Origin: Glandiceps talaboti
Taxonomy: Eukaryota; Hemichordata; Enteropneusta; Spengelidae
Direction of reading: 5' to 3'
Assembly (NCBI RefSeq): GCF_964340395.1
Contig: NC_135558.1
Location: forward strand, 6,958,501-7,022,500
DNA: 64,000 nt
The position numbers and the translations under genes were made by a program. Position 1 is the stretch's first letter; the number at the start of each line of letters is the position of its first letter. The notes below the pieces were generated by a model that was not told where the DNA came from, made no database searches, and was given only the letters and a program-made list of their open reading frames with translations. Positions 1 through 10,628 of the stretch are shown here, piece by piece.

Positions 1-145
1 AAACCTCTCAGAGAGAGCACTGTAATCCACTGTTGTGTGTAAACCTCTCACAGAGAGCACTGTAATCCACTGTTGTGTGTAAACCTCTCAGAGAGAGCAC
101 TGTAATCCACTGTTGTGTGTAACCTTTCACAGAAAGCACTTTAAA
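1..145. repeat. 40-bp tandem repeat, about 3.6 copies
   Basis: A 40-bp unit beginning AAACCTCTCA repeats at positions 1, 41 and 81, followed by a decayed part copy from 121. The array starts at the window edge and probably continues upstream. It lies in the intron before the last exon of the first FMO gene. Confidence 0.9.
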
Positions 146-1066
146 GAGGCATAAGCTGAGTTTATAAAACTTTTTATTCAAGTGAAAATATTTACATAAA
201 ACCTTGATTAAACTATTCTAGTATAATATTAATGTGAATGCATGCCTTCAATGACAACACACTTGCCGTCAGGTTTTGTTAGAACAGTTAACTGCTTAGT
301 ATGGATTCCTTGATATTTTTTGGTATGTATCAAAAATTATTTCATCATGTTCTACATCATGTTTACATGTTATATCTTAGTAGCAGGTTTGAGTTCAGTC
401 AATTGCAAGTGATAGTTGCGTATGCTTCAGTAAGTAGAATACTACGAGTGACTTTTAAATATACAGCATAAATCTCGGCAAAGAAATGTATAAAGACAGC
501 TTGTGCCCCTTTAATCATTTGAGAATGAGTCTATCATAAATATGGCATACAGGGACATTTTCTGAACACATAGCAGCTCTAGACTAATTGGTCCAAATTA
601 ATTTGTAACAATGGCAAGTCAGCAAAGGCTGTGCAACAGCCATTCCAACTGAAGAAAGTAAAATATCTGGAATGCTATAATTATGTACCTCTACAAAGTT
701 AGGAGAAATAATAGGTGATTTTTGAGCATTATTTGTGTATTAGTGCATGTTGCTTGAGTTTTGAGCATCCAGAACCAATGATGTGTGACATAGAAAAAAC
801 AAGGTATAAATACCATATTTTTGTTTGAATGCTTTCAACTTTGTGAGGTACAATATCTTTACTCTTCCTCAGCCACCTTTTGTGAAATTAGTATGTATGT
901 ATGTTTATATCATCTGAAAATATGGAAATTCATCAAATCATGAGAATTTCAGAGCCACACATAGCATAATTGTAATATATGGTGGATATATCAAGTTGCA
1001 AAAGAAAATGTTTTGAGAATTTTGCTGATATTTAAAAAAAATTTCTGTGATATCTCTCAATTGCAG
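146..1066 (+). other. Intron upstream of the last FMO exon
   Basis: AT-rich sequence without a convincing coding exon. It ends with an acceptor, TCTCAATTGCAG, directly before the FMO coding sequence. The exon with the FAD-binding half of the protein must lie upstream of the window or be missing. I found no copy of it here. Confidence 0.7.
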
Positions 1067-2035
1067 GTTTTCTTGAGTACAAGAAGAGGAAGTTGGGTTT
1101 TGAATCGTGTCAGCGATGAAGGTTATCCAATTGACTTGGTCGGTATCAGACGCTTTCTGCAAAAGTTCCCACCTTCAGTGATAAATATGGTTGCTAGAAA
1201 GAAGCTAAATAATCGTTTCAACCATGCCAACTATGGTCTTCAGCCAGACTTTCCTCCATTAGCACAACATCCTATGGTCAATGACCTGTTGCCAAATGAG
1301 GTCTTGTCAGGTCGTGTCAAGATCAAGGCCAATGTCAAGCGATTCATGAAATCCAGTGTTGAGTTTGAAGATGGCACAGTAGAAGAAGATATTGATGAAG
1401 TTATCATGGCAACAGGTTACATCTTTGGTTTCCCATTTCTGGATGAATCTGTTGTCAAGGTAACCAACAACGAGGTGTCAGTGTACAAGTATGTCTTTCC
1501 ACCGAGTTTGAAACACGGAACCCTTGCAATTATTGGACTAATTCAGCCACTGGGTGCCATAAATCCCATATCAGAAATGCAGTGTCGTTGGGCTACTCGA
1601 GTCTTCAAGGGGCTTGCCAACCTTCCAAACAAAGAAGTCATGATGGGTGACATCCAGGCCAAGAAAGAAGCCATGGCAGAACGATACGTCAAATCACAGC
1701 GTCACACAATCCAGGTGGACTATATTCCATACATGGATGAGCTAGCCAATCAGATCGGAGTACGACCAGATTTCCAACAAATGTTTTTCAGTGATCCCAA
1801 ACTTGCATGGAAATGTGTGTTTGGTCCATTCACACCATACCAGTATCGTTTGGTTGGTCCTGGAAAATGGAATGGTGCCAAGGAAGCCATTGAAACCTTA
1901 TGGGGAAGGGTGATATATGCTACCAAAACGCGTCCAGTTAAGGAGCCAAAGAAGGGGCTAGGGCTTAGTGGCGTCTTGAAGATACTTATATTTGTTGCAG
2001 TTGTTATTGCTTTTGCAATGAAGTATTACAAATAG
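1067..2035 (+). CDS. FMO: Flavin-containing monooxygenase, last coding exon (partial gene, copy 1)
   Basis: This is the C-terminal 322 residues of a class B flavin-containing monooxygenase, the enzyme family that uses FAD, NADPH and O2 to oxygenate nucleophilic nitrogen and sulfur in xenobiotics. The exon opens after an AG acceptor in phase 0 with VFLSTRRG, the same point and phase as the second exon of the complete copy at 9663. The MATGY motif (the family's ATGY signature) is present. A hydrophobic C-terminus (LSGVLKILIFVAVVIAFAMK) matches the usual ER-membrane anchor. The frame is open to the stop and nearly collinear with copy 2, so nothing suggests a pseudogene. The N-terminal exon is outside the window. 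AATAAA signals lie at 2758 and at 3121/3134. Confidence 0.93.
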   Translation, partial: VFLSTRRGSWVLNRVSDEGYPIDLVGIRRFLQKFPPSVINMVARKKLNNRFNHANYGLQPDFPPLAQHPMVNDLLPNEVLSGRVKIKANVKRFMKSSVEFEDGTVEEDIDEVIMATGYIFGFPFLDESVVKVTNNEVSVYKYVFPPSLKHGTLAIIGLIQPLGAINPISEMQCRWATRVFKGLANLPNKEVMMGDIQAKKEAMAERYVKSQRHTIQVDYIPYMDELANQIGVRPDFQQMFFSDPKLAWKCVFGPFTPYQYRLVGPGKWNGAKEAIETLWGRVIYATKTRPVKEPKKGLGLSGVLKILIFVAVVIAFAMKYYK

Positions 2036-3145
2036 AATCTCTGAGAGTTTTTCTTGTGTAGTTCATTTCAGTCTCAATTGCTGACTAAATCTATACCTGT
2101 GGAAATGTTCAGAAAAAATGTAAATCAACCAACTTTTTTAATTGTCTTTGACTTTAGCGCAAAGCTCATGGTAGCAGTGTCCAGAAATACTGAACACTTG
2201 TTTCAACATTGAATATATTCAACAATGTCATTGTCAGTCACTGTTTTAGTAGCTGTGAAGATAAACTCAGAAACCAATACTACTAATCTATCAACATCTG
2301 TACAAAAATTTTAATCCGTTCTTCTCTCAAAAAAACCATGAACATTGTAATTGTAATGAGCAAATGATAATAGTATTGAAGTGAACTTTTGTTCCAAACA
2401 CAAACTTCAAAATTGTACGTGAAAATTTCGACTGCACACTTCAGTCTTTGTGAACAGATTGACCCCACTATTCAGTACATGTGACCCATGGACACATGAG
2501 CCTAATCAGTGATCATAGATGCCTGGAAGTTAGTGGGTCAATCTGTTGACAAAGACTGAAGCGTGCAGTTTAAAATTTCATTGTTGTGTTTGGAGCAAAA
2601 GTTCAATTTGATATTAATGATTTGCCAACACAGATGAATTTGCGTTTGAAGCAAATGATAATATTGGCGGCAACAACTTTAAGTTGTTGTGTATCCAAAT
2701 TTCTTGCTTAGGCCGTTTATTTTGATTCTTACCTAGAATATGACACTACCAAAGAAGAATAAATTCTATCAGATATTACCAACATTTCCAACTTTTTGTT
2801 ATTTGGTAGATTTGTTTATTGCACAAAGAGTAAACAAGAGGGTTAGCTATCCCTTTGTATAAGTAATGAAGCCATAGAAATCATTCAAAGTCTGATTGAA
2901 ATTGAAAAAATTGAAAAAAATGTACTTAATCTATCCAGTTGTGTTGACATAAGGTTCATTTTGAAGAGCAATTCCCAAATTTCCTAACACATGGGGGAAA
3001 AGAACTGAAGACCAGTTATGAAAAATAGTATAATTTTTTAATATAATATATATAGTATATTTTATAATTATTACCACGCAATATATTACAAAGATTGAAG
3101 TTATTTTGAATTTGAAATGAAATAAAAAACTTGAATAAAATCTTT
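2036..3145 (+). other. Probable 3' UTR and flank of FMO copy 1
   Basis: No coding potential seen. Candidate poly(A) signals AATAAA occur at 2758-2763, 3121-3126 and 3134-3139. The first would give a 3' UTR of about 0.75 kb, the later pair about 1.1 kb. A foldback element (2360-2626) sits inside. Which signal is used cannot be read from sequence. Confidence 0.4.
2360..2626. mobile_element. Foldback (MITE-like) element with arms of about 95 bp
   Basis: The left arm (2360-2470) and right arm (about 2529-2626) are imperfect reverse complements. They share, for example, CTTCAGTCTTTGT and ACAGATTGACCC, and enclose about 60 bp. There is no ORF. This fits a non-autonomous DNA transposon, but no clear target-site duplication was found. 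Confidence 0.65.
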
Positions 3146-3332
3146 CAAAATCTGCATGTGTTCAATTATTCACCCTTCTGTTGCACTATTCATGACCTTT
3201 TTGACATTGTGAATTTTTTGTGTGCATAATTCAATCATGGAATAGTTACACATTCTAGCAATATTTTTTGCTTAAAATCAAAATAAACTTAATAGAAACA
3301 CCTCATTTATATGCCTATATTAGTTGTTGGTA

Positions 3333-3507
3333 CTAGGGAGCTATCATCACTGCTGGGGGGGGGGGTTTCAGATGAATTACCAAAGAATAACCCCCTCCCC
3401 TAGCCTTGCTCACTAAAATTACTAAACCCAGCCAAAGTATTTGCATAAGAAAAAACAAATGTTTTTCAAAGTGACCCCCCATCATAAATAATGACAACTC
3501 CCTTACT
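3333..3507. mobile_element. Short foldback element with G-run at the arm end
   Basis: The left arm CTAGGGAGCTATCATCACTG followed by an 11-G run is mirrored by a right arm (about 3473-3505) with a C-run followed by ATCATAAATAATGACAACTCCC. The arms are about 30 bp with mismatches. It is probably a decayed MITE. Confidence 0.45.
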
Positions 3508-3959
3508 ATGTTTTGATAACTGATAAACGGATACCTAGACATTATTTTGTGCCAGGTTCACTTCCAATTCAATGCTAGTTCAACAACACGTTTTACACAG
3601 TGGAAGCCAGGTGTGTTGTATACTGCACGTGTGGGGGTGGGGCAAGGATTAAGGCTACTACACACCTCATTAATTTGTTTATATTCCACCCGCCCTCTTA
3701 AATAATTGGTTTATTTGTCTTATTTTGTTGAAAAAAAACATATTTCCTAATTTGAAAGATAATTTTTGTTGTATCCAGATCTTTAATGAGATAAATAGAC
3801 ACTCAAACAGACACGGGCAATAAAGTTGCTTCCTAAAACAAAGCAAGCCTGAATTTTTAGAATCACCAATGGTTTGAGCCGTACAGTGACTAACATATGA
3901 TATGTCACGTGACATTTAAAAAAAGAAAGATAAGTGACGTCAGCCAAGGATCAATTTGT

Positions 3960-4280
3960 CAAGTTTGCTGTCGGTCTTTTAGCTCAGTCGATAGAATGGA
4001 AGAGTAGATTTCCCCCATCGAGGTGAACGGCTTAGTTAAATCTGTCGAAATACTTCGCAAATACTCGCCCAATCTTCGCTGCAACCCACTGGGGCCATTC
4101 TCGCAGAGTTATTATTTCTACCAGTACCACTACATGGCCTCATGGGAGGCTCGTTAAGAACGTTGCCGTAAAACAAGCCGTGGTTTGCGACGATGACTGG
4201 GGCACGTATTATTGATTAGATTGCCGTTTTCTTTCTTTTTTAAATATACGAATCCTGCTGCTACAAATGTATCAATTTCT
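3960..4280 (+). mobile_element. Probable tRNA-derived SINE or composite dispersed repeat
   Basis: TTTTAGCTCAGTCGATAGA at about 3977-3996 resembles a tRNA 5' half with the internal promoter A box. The downstream block 4152-4195 (CCGTAAAAC, then GTGGTTTGCGACGATG) recurs at 52443-52482. The segment 4197-4280 recurs in reverse orientation at 55000-55080. A B box is not clear. The boundaries are estimates, and the 4197-4280 part may belong to a different foldback family inserted beside the SINE. Confidence 0.5.
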
Positions 4281-5788
4281 ATACTAGTAAATACAACACA
4301 CATGTTTCCTCACAGGTAGGAAATCATAGTCAAAACGTTGTTATATCCCGTGGACATGGAAAACAATAATCTAACAAACAGTACATGCCCCTATGCTGCC
4401 AACAAACGTCCCTTTTACACGAACTGTAAGAATCGCGCTGGTCCCTGTGATTTCTTTAAACTCTTACTTTTGAGAAAGTTTCTGAGAAAAAATACCTTTG
4501 TCTAAGAAAATCAAAGTCGGTGTATTTTATTTAGTAAATGTATCAGATAATTTGATTATCAGCAGACTGTCAATTCATTGCTCTGTCATAGTATGCCCTT
4601 GATCAAAATGTCTTTTTTTATGGGGAAAAACGTGAAAATGGTTTCAAGGGGCAAAGCTTCAAAAAACCATGACGCTACATTCAAATATTCGCAATTTTGT
4701 ATGTGATGAAAACTGTAACAAAAATGATTTAATTGAAATATGTCATGTGCTTTTCTTATATGTTTTACTAATATAACAACTGAATGGAGAAGAAGTCCCA
4801 AGTATATTTATGTAGCCAAGTGTTTATTGATCAGTTCAAAGGGCATCATTTATTGCGAAAAGTTCGTTGGCTTTATCTGATAGCTGTACAGGTATATATA
4901 ACATTGTACATGTGCAGAGTTGGCGTTTAGGTGAAAAGTGTGTGGTAACATCGTCCTCGGTAAGTAGACTTTTAAAGTGTTTGCACAACATTCGAGCTTT
5001 TACTAAAACGTGATGTAATGCGTGAAGCATATCTTATATATGCGTTACTCCTGGAAACAGTCCCGGGGACGTACAGTATCTTGATGTGATATAGGAACAG
5101 TGTCTTAAATCTTGTCTAGCTATTCCCCCACACAGTCGAAGTAACGGTCTCTGCAACAGGTGTTTTGTAATTAATATGATAATCTTGGAATCTTTCTAAT
5201 AGAACATAATTTGTACGTCATATAAGCTTATATGTAAAAGTTTGTCACTGCTTATTTTTGCCATTGTGTAGAGTATAGATTACCTGGTGTAGGTACCGAA
5301 AATCGAGTCCTTGGCAAACGACGAACCATTATCATCATTCAAACTTGAAGGAGGCTGGATGTAGCACGTCAGTCGAGGGATATGAATCATAGCATAGCCT
5401 ATGACAAGTGTCTGTGGATTGTCCGCCCTCTTCTATTTCGCCGGCCGCGAGCTCACATTGCTCCTGGTGTGAATCCGCTGAGTGTGATCTTATGATATCG
5501 AATGGTCTCATGAGTGGTTAATTGATTTATGTTTGCGTGGAATAATAATTCCCGAGTTGTGTAATATATATGTCATGTAAGAAATATGATGTGATCTCTA
5601 CCAAATATACTTTGTGCCATCTACTCACAGGCGTTTGTAACAAGTCGACAGAATACGAGCTAGCGCCATAAATAAAAACAAACAACACAAATAAACATAC
5701 CAGGTGTACTCAAATTATGTATGAGTGAATGAAAATATATTAAACATAATGACACAATTAAGTATCTAGCTAGCTACCCCTATCTATA
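4281..5788. other. Intergenic, nothing recognised
   Basis: AT-rich non-coding DNA between the two FMO genes. I see no exon, RNA gene or clear repeat family here. Short ORFs on either strand lack any recognisable protein character. Confidence 0.5.
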
Positions 5789-5790
5789 CT

Positions 5791-5841
<51 letters not shown>

Positions 5842-5892
5842 ATGTATGTATGTATGTATGTATGTATGTATGTATGTATGTATGTATGTATG

Positions 5893-5924
<32 letters not shown>

Positions 5925-6028
5925 TGTATGTATGTATGTATGTATGAATGTGTGTGTGTATGTATGTATGTATGTATGTATGTATGTATGTATGTATGTA
6001 TGTATGTATTTATGTATGTATGTATCTA

Positions 6029-6101
<73 letters not shown>

Positions 6102-6110
6102 GTTTTTCTG
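5789..6110. repeat. Compound tetranucleotide microsatellite (GTCT)n-(GTAT)n-(GTCT)n
   Basis: About 50 bp of GTCT repeats, then about 190 bp of GTAT repeats with a few interruptions, then about 80 bp of GTCT repeats. The symmetrical order is striking. Reading frames through it are artefacts. Confidence 0.98.
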
Positions 6111-7347
6111 TATGACTCTAAACTCTCAATTAAAGTTAAAGTACCGTTCAGTAATCCGTATGCACCCACTCACTGTCGACATTTTGTGAAGGCGGGTGAC
6201 CGTTCCCGAAATCACAGTATAGTGCCATCAACGACTGGAAACACATAATCGTCCTTACGTCTATACAGGCGTGCACGGTGGTAAAAATAGCCTCAGCCCA
6301 CGTACCTGTACCCACCTCATCCGATCCCTTTCCACATGGCACCCGAAACCCAGGTGTCTAAGTCAGACACATCAATACCACCGATCTCCGCCCAATCACA
6401 TTCCCTATCACGCGACAGAGGTTTTTTTTTTACAGTTTCTGTATATATCAGTGTCCAGTTTGTGCATACATAAAAATTAAGCCCCTTATAGTGAACAATA
6501 TTATTTAGCCATATATGAATCAATGAAAGCAAGCCTGTTGGGTAGCTGACATTAGCCAAACACTGGCACTCCATGACCATGCATCATGGTAAGGACATGA
6601 AATATGGAGTGCACGGTCCCAGACTAGGTACGTGTATATTTACTCTTGCTTGCAGACGGGATGCGAGACTCGATTCAAGGGAGAGAAGGTACAGTGTCAG
6701 ATTCGCCGGAGTGTCGACTTATCTAGAGTCAACATATAGAAACAAAAAAATCAGGAAACATTAAATATGTATAAAGAACTAAAGCTGTTGTAAATAACAA
6801 CAACAGCGCTGTATTGAATTAATGGAATTTCTAAAATGTCCCGACCAGAAACAATTCTCTTTTTTTGCCTTACATTTTCGATACAACTTACAAGTGTATG
6901 TTTTTCTACTGTATACGTAGTCTTGCTGCTAGACGTTCGGGCTTTCTTTCGATACTATAAGCGAACGAAGTTCGCAGTGAGGGCTTGCCCGAATATTCCA
7001 TCCTCGATAGCGATGTTCGGGCGTGTGTTGTATTCTATCGGAAGAACATCCAAGGTCTAGCAGGTAGACTATTGTATACGTAGCGCATTATTTTAATATT
7101 ACATCGTACTAGTGCAATGGCACACAGTGTCGATGCAATCGTTTAACAAATGTAATCGTGAAACAGGGCCTAGATCCCTGGGGGTCTAGATATGTGAAGT
7201 GGTGTAAAGCATGCTATTGTTAATATTTATTGTTTCACCTGTATCGTGTATGTGTTCTGTTACGTAGAGCTTACCATATTACGTAATTAAAGATATTTCT
7301 GAAGGTGAGGCCATTCTTCTTCAAATTTTAACCTGACTGTGGCATAG
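6111..7347. other. Intergenic, nothing recognised
   Basis: Slightly more GC-rich than its surroundings around 6180-6420, but with no splice-bounded ORF or known domain. A short palindrome GCGAACGAAGTTCGC lies near 6961. No function can be supported. Confidence 0.45.
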
Positions 7348-7677
7348 GGCTAAACCATTTGATTTTTCGGGGGGGGGGCTGGAGGATTTGTTTCGGCCAC
7401 CATGACAGCAGATGTTTTTTTGCAAGAGCAGCTAGGTCTATAGGCATCAAATTGTTTTGGCCTAGTGGAGGTTCAGCAACTTAAAAAAAAATATTTGCTT
7501 AAAATTTCCCCATTGTCCTCCTGTCGCACTGCTCCGCGTCCAGACAAGCATATTGCTGACAGTGCAGTGTCTATCAACCGACATTCAAAAGTAGCAAATA
7601 GACGCACGCGTACCTGGGAATAGTTTTTTTTTCGAAAATCCTCCAACCCCACCCCAGATATAAAATGGTGTATCCCT
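7348..7677. mobile_element. Foldback element abutting the FMO promoter
   Basis: The left arm (AAACCATTTG, a 10-G run, then CTGGAGGATTTG) is mirrored by the right arm (GAAAATCCTCCAACCCC, then ATAAAATGGT, about 7633-7670). The arms are about 40 bp with mismatches and enclose about 250 bp. The right arm contains the putative TATA box of the complete FMO gene. Confidence 0.5.
7659..7665 (+). promoter_or_regulatory. Candidate TATA box of FMO copy 2
   Basis: TATAAAA lies 61 nt upstream of the FMO start codon at 7726. That would place transcription start near 7690 and leave a 5' UTR of about 35 nt. This is inference from spacing only. The motif lies inside the right arm of the foldback element 7348-7677. 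Confidence 0.4.
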
Positions 7678-7725
7678 TACACAAGTAAAATATCGCACTT
7701 TTGGCACCAGTCAAAACCGTAAAAC

Positions 7726-8352
7726 ATGGCGAAGAGAGTAGCTATCATTGGAGTTGGTGCTAGCGGTCTAGCGGCTATCAAATGTTGTCTTGATGAAGGC
7801 TTAGAACCGGTGTGTTTTGAGAAGGGTACAGATATTGGAGGTTTATGGAACTACCATACTGATATCAAAGAAGGCCATGCCAGCGTTTTCCGTTCTACCA
7901 TCATCAATACAGACAAAGAAATCATGTGTTACAGTGATTTTCCTGCTCCTAAAGAGTATCCTAACTTCATGCACAACACTAGAGTTATGGAATATTTTAG
8001 ATTGTATACCAAACATTTCGGGCTACTGAAGCATATCTATTTCAACACCCTCGTAAGCAGCGTTCAACCTGCCTCTGACTACAATGCTACTGGTAAATGG
8101 GATGTGAAGTATACAGACACAGAGAAGAACGACACCAAAACTGAAACCTTTGATGCAGTATTGGTATGTTCAGGTCACCATGTGGATCCACATAAGCCAA
8201 CATTTCCTGGCCAAGATGAGTTCCAGGGACGGATTATACACACCCACGATTACAAGGTTCCTAAAGGGTACGAGAATAAACGCATCTTGGTTATTGGTAT
8301 TGGTAATTCTGGTGGTGATGCAGCAGTGGAGTTGGCTAGAGTTGGGTCACAA
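7726..8352 (+). CDS. FMO: FMO copy 2, exon 1
   Basis: 209 codons covering the FAD-binding Rossmann fold, the FMO signature and the NADPH-binding GxGNSG. It ends at CAA followed by the donor GTAAGTATC (phase 0). Reading past the donor runs into intron sequence and stops at 8421, so the donor is well supported. Confidence 0.95.
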
Positions 8353-9171
8353 GTAAGTATCGCAGATAAGCTCAGACTTGTCTTGCTGTTACTATCTCAG
8401 AAGCTTCTTGGAAAGTATTAACACCAACTTGACCAAGACAAGTATCTGAGCTGTAGAAGGTTTACTACACTAAGAAAATTAGTGAAAATTAATGCCAAGA
8501 AAATAATTTTTAGGCAATAATAATGATAGCTCCTCCAGCGCTAATGGTAATACGTATCCGGTGATTACTCTGTTACCTGTATATATAAAGTTAGTCTCAG
8601 ATTCAGAATCAGATTCACATTGGATGATAATACGAGGCTAGTCTTATATTGAGCCTCAGATTCAGTCTCATGGTTTCACTTACAGAAAATCACTCAACAA
8701 ATGCAGTCAAAACAAGAAATAATAATGTTGAGGCGGCTACATAAGTCTTTAGAAGTGACATTTTATGGTGGATGTTAAATGGGATATTTCCTGTAGTATT
8801 TCTTGTTGACAGCTTCATGGGGTGTCATCATGATATGCACGAGACTATATATGAATACTATATGAGACTAGCCTCATGTTGTCCGCAAAGTCTGAATCTG
8901 AATCTGACGCCAACTTTATACGTAACTGTAGTCTAGTTCCTATACGGTATTGTTACGATTTACACCTCCATTCACAGAGACCACATAGTCATCCAGACTA
9001 TATGTACAATAATTACATGTATCAAAGATTCAACACACTCACTTCTTGCCTAATGTTACAAACAAACACACATGCTTTGGTAAATGGAATATCATTTAAA
9101 CTTGTGGACAACTATCTACATGTATATAAGTATATTAAGGGAATGTATACAATTGAAATAATGTACTATGT

Positions 9172-9261
<90 letters not shown>

Positions 9262-9403
9262 TCCTCCATAAGTGTTGTTTGTAAAGACATAGCATATTAT
9301 TTCAATAGTGTACAGGCACATATATACATGTATAGTTTTATGTGAGTTTAAAATGACATTCCATCTACCCATGCATATGTTTGTTCATTTATTTATGTAT
9401 TTG

Positions 9404-9436
<33 letters not shown>

Positions 9437-10628
9437 TTTGTTTGTAACAAGGCTCCTGTGCTCCCTGTAATGTAATCACTGCTAAGTGTACATGTATTTG
9501 TTAATTTGAGTGTATTGTAATCCTTGCTTTTCAATTATTTATCTATTTGTGACAATGTAACCTCTATATCAATATATTCCCTGTCAATGCGAAGGGAAAT
9601 GTCACATTTTTTATGACATTAAAAGTATTAAAAATAATTTATTAAGATTCTGTTCATTGCAGGTCTTCCTCAGTACAAGGAGGGGTACATGGGTTTTCAA
9701 TCGTGTCGGTGATAATGGTTTCCCATTGGGTACAGTTGGTTGCCGTCGCTACTTCAAATTGTTTCCCAAGACTATGATAATAAAAGGTCTTGAGCAGGCG
9801 TTAAACAAACGATTCAACCACGCCAACTATGGTCTACAACCCAAACACAACCCAATGCAGGCACACCCAACAGTCAATGATATACTACCCAACGAAATCT
9901 TGTCTGGTCGTATCAAGGTCAAAACCAATGTCAGGTGTTTCCACAAGACCAGTGTCGAGTTTGAAGATGGCACAGTAGAAGACGATATTGATGAAGTTAT
10001 CATGGCAACTGGGTACTCTTTTGGTTTCCCCTTCCTAGATGAATCTGTTGTCAAGGTAACCAATAACGAAGTCTCTGTGTACAAGTACGTGTTTCCACCC
10101 AGTTTGGCACATGGTACCCTAGCAATTATTTCCATGGTCCAACCACTCGGAGCCATCAACCCAATAGCAGAAATCCAGTGTCGATGGGCTACGAGAGTCT
10201 TCAAGGGACTTTCCAAACTACCAAGCAAAGAAGTCATGATGGCTGACATCCAGGCCAAGAAAGATGCCATGGCAACACGATATGTCAAATCACAGCGTCA
10301 TACAATCCAGGTTGACTACATTGAATACATGGATGAAATAGCCAATCAGATTGAAGTACGACCAAATTTACTCCGCCTATTTTTCAGTGATCCTAATTTC
10401 GCCTTGAAGTGCTTCTTTGGTCCATTTACTCCATATCAGTATCGTCTAGATGGTCCTGGAAAATGGGATGGTGCTAAAGAGGCCATTGAAATGTATTGGG
10501 ATAGGGTAATATCGGCCACTAAAACGCGCAAAGTAGACCTGCCGAAGAAGTCCGAATCCAATGGTTTCTTGAAATTCATAACCTTTGTGGTTCTGATTTT
10601 TGCTATTGTTACAATGTTCTTTAGATAG
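7726..10628 (+). CDS. FMO: Flavin-containing monooxygenase, complete two-exon gene (copy 2)
   Basis: Exons 7726-8352 and 9663-10628 join in phase 0 to give 530 aa, the usual FMO length (about 530-560). Family role: FAD- and NADPH-dependent oxygenation of soft nucleophiles at the ER membrane. Seen in the protein: FAD-binding GVGASG at 9-14 followed by GGLW at 38-41; FMO-identifying sequence [11 protein letters not shown] at 166-176; NADPH-binding GIGNSG at 191-196; MATGY at 323-327; and a C-terminal hydrophobic anchor in roughly the last 20 residues. The ATG starts the only long frame and gives the canonical short lead into the FAD motif. The gene is tandem with the partial FMO at 1067-2035 and shares its exon junction. 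Which vertebrate FMO it most resembles cannot be judged here. Substrates are unknown. Confidence 0.96.
8572..8926. mobile_element. Foldback (MITE-like) element with CAGATTCAGATTC-rich arms
   Basis: The left arm from 8572 (GTTACCTGTATATATAAAGTT, then CTCAGATTCAG) is mirrored by the right arm ending at 8926 (CTGAATCTGACGCC, then AACTTTATACGTAAC). The arms are about 75 bp. The same arm sequence (GTATAAAGTTGGCGTCAGAT) recurs at about 26300 in SUCO intron 7, so this is a dispersed family. Confidence 0.65.
9175..9260. repeat. (TA)n microsatellite
   Basis: About 85 bp of pure TA dinucleotides within the FMO intron. Confidence 0.97.
9663..10628 (+). CDS. FMO: FMO copy 2, exon 2
   Basis: Starts in phase 0 after CATTGCAG and encodes 321 residues plus TAG. 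It opens with VFLSTRRG, carries MATGY, and ends with a hydrophobic anchor ([18 protein letters not shown]). It is closely similar along its whole length to the exon at 1067-2035, including long identical stretches such as [20 protein letters not shown]. This indicates a fairly recent tandem duplication or gene conversion. Confidence 0.95.
   Translation, partial: VFLSTRRGTWVFNRVGDNGFPLGTVGCRRYFKLFPKTMIIKGLEQALNKRFNHANYGLQPKHNPMQAHPTVNDILPNEILSGRIKVKTNVRCFHKTSVEFEDGTVEDDIDEVIMATGYSFGFPFLDESVVKVTNNEVSVYKYVFPPSLAHGTLAIISMVQPLGAINPIAEIQCRWATRVFKGLSKLPSKEVMMADIQAKKDAMATRYVKSQRHTIQVDYIEYMDEIANQIEVRPNLLRLFFSDPNFALKCFFGPFTPYQYRLDGPGKWDGAKEAIEMYWDRVISATKTRKVDLPKKSESNGFLKFITFVVLIFAIVTMFFR

Larger units (their letters stand above)
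8353..9662 (+). other. FMO copy 2 intron
   Basis: A 1310-bp GT-AG intron. It carries a foldback element (8572-8926), a (TA)n tract (about 9175-9260) and a (GT)n tract (about 9408-9432). The acceptor is CATTGCAG at 9662. Confidence 0.9.

Noticed and set aside
5790-6248. Long Cys/Val/Tyr/Met open frames over (GTAT)n, and similar frames at 20040-20470, 29100-29530, 15620-15920, 30090-30570 and 37620-37890
   Set aside because: They come entirely from microsatellites that happen to lack stop codons. No coding evidence.
6838-6863. 25-nt near match (GACCAGAAACAATTCT core) to 63975-63999
   Set aside because: The longest exact run is 16 nt, which can occur by chance in a 64-kb window, and the flanks do not match.
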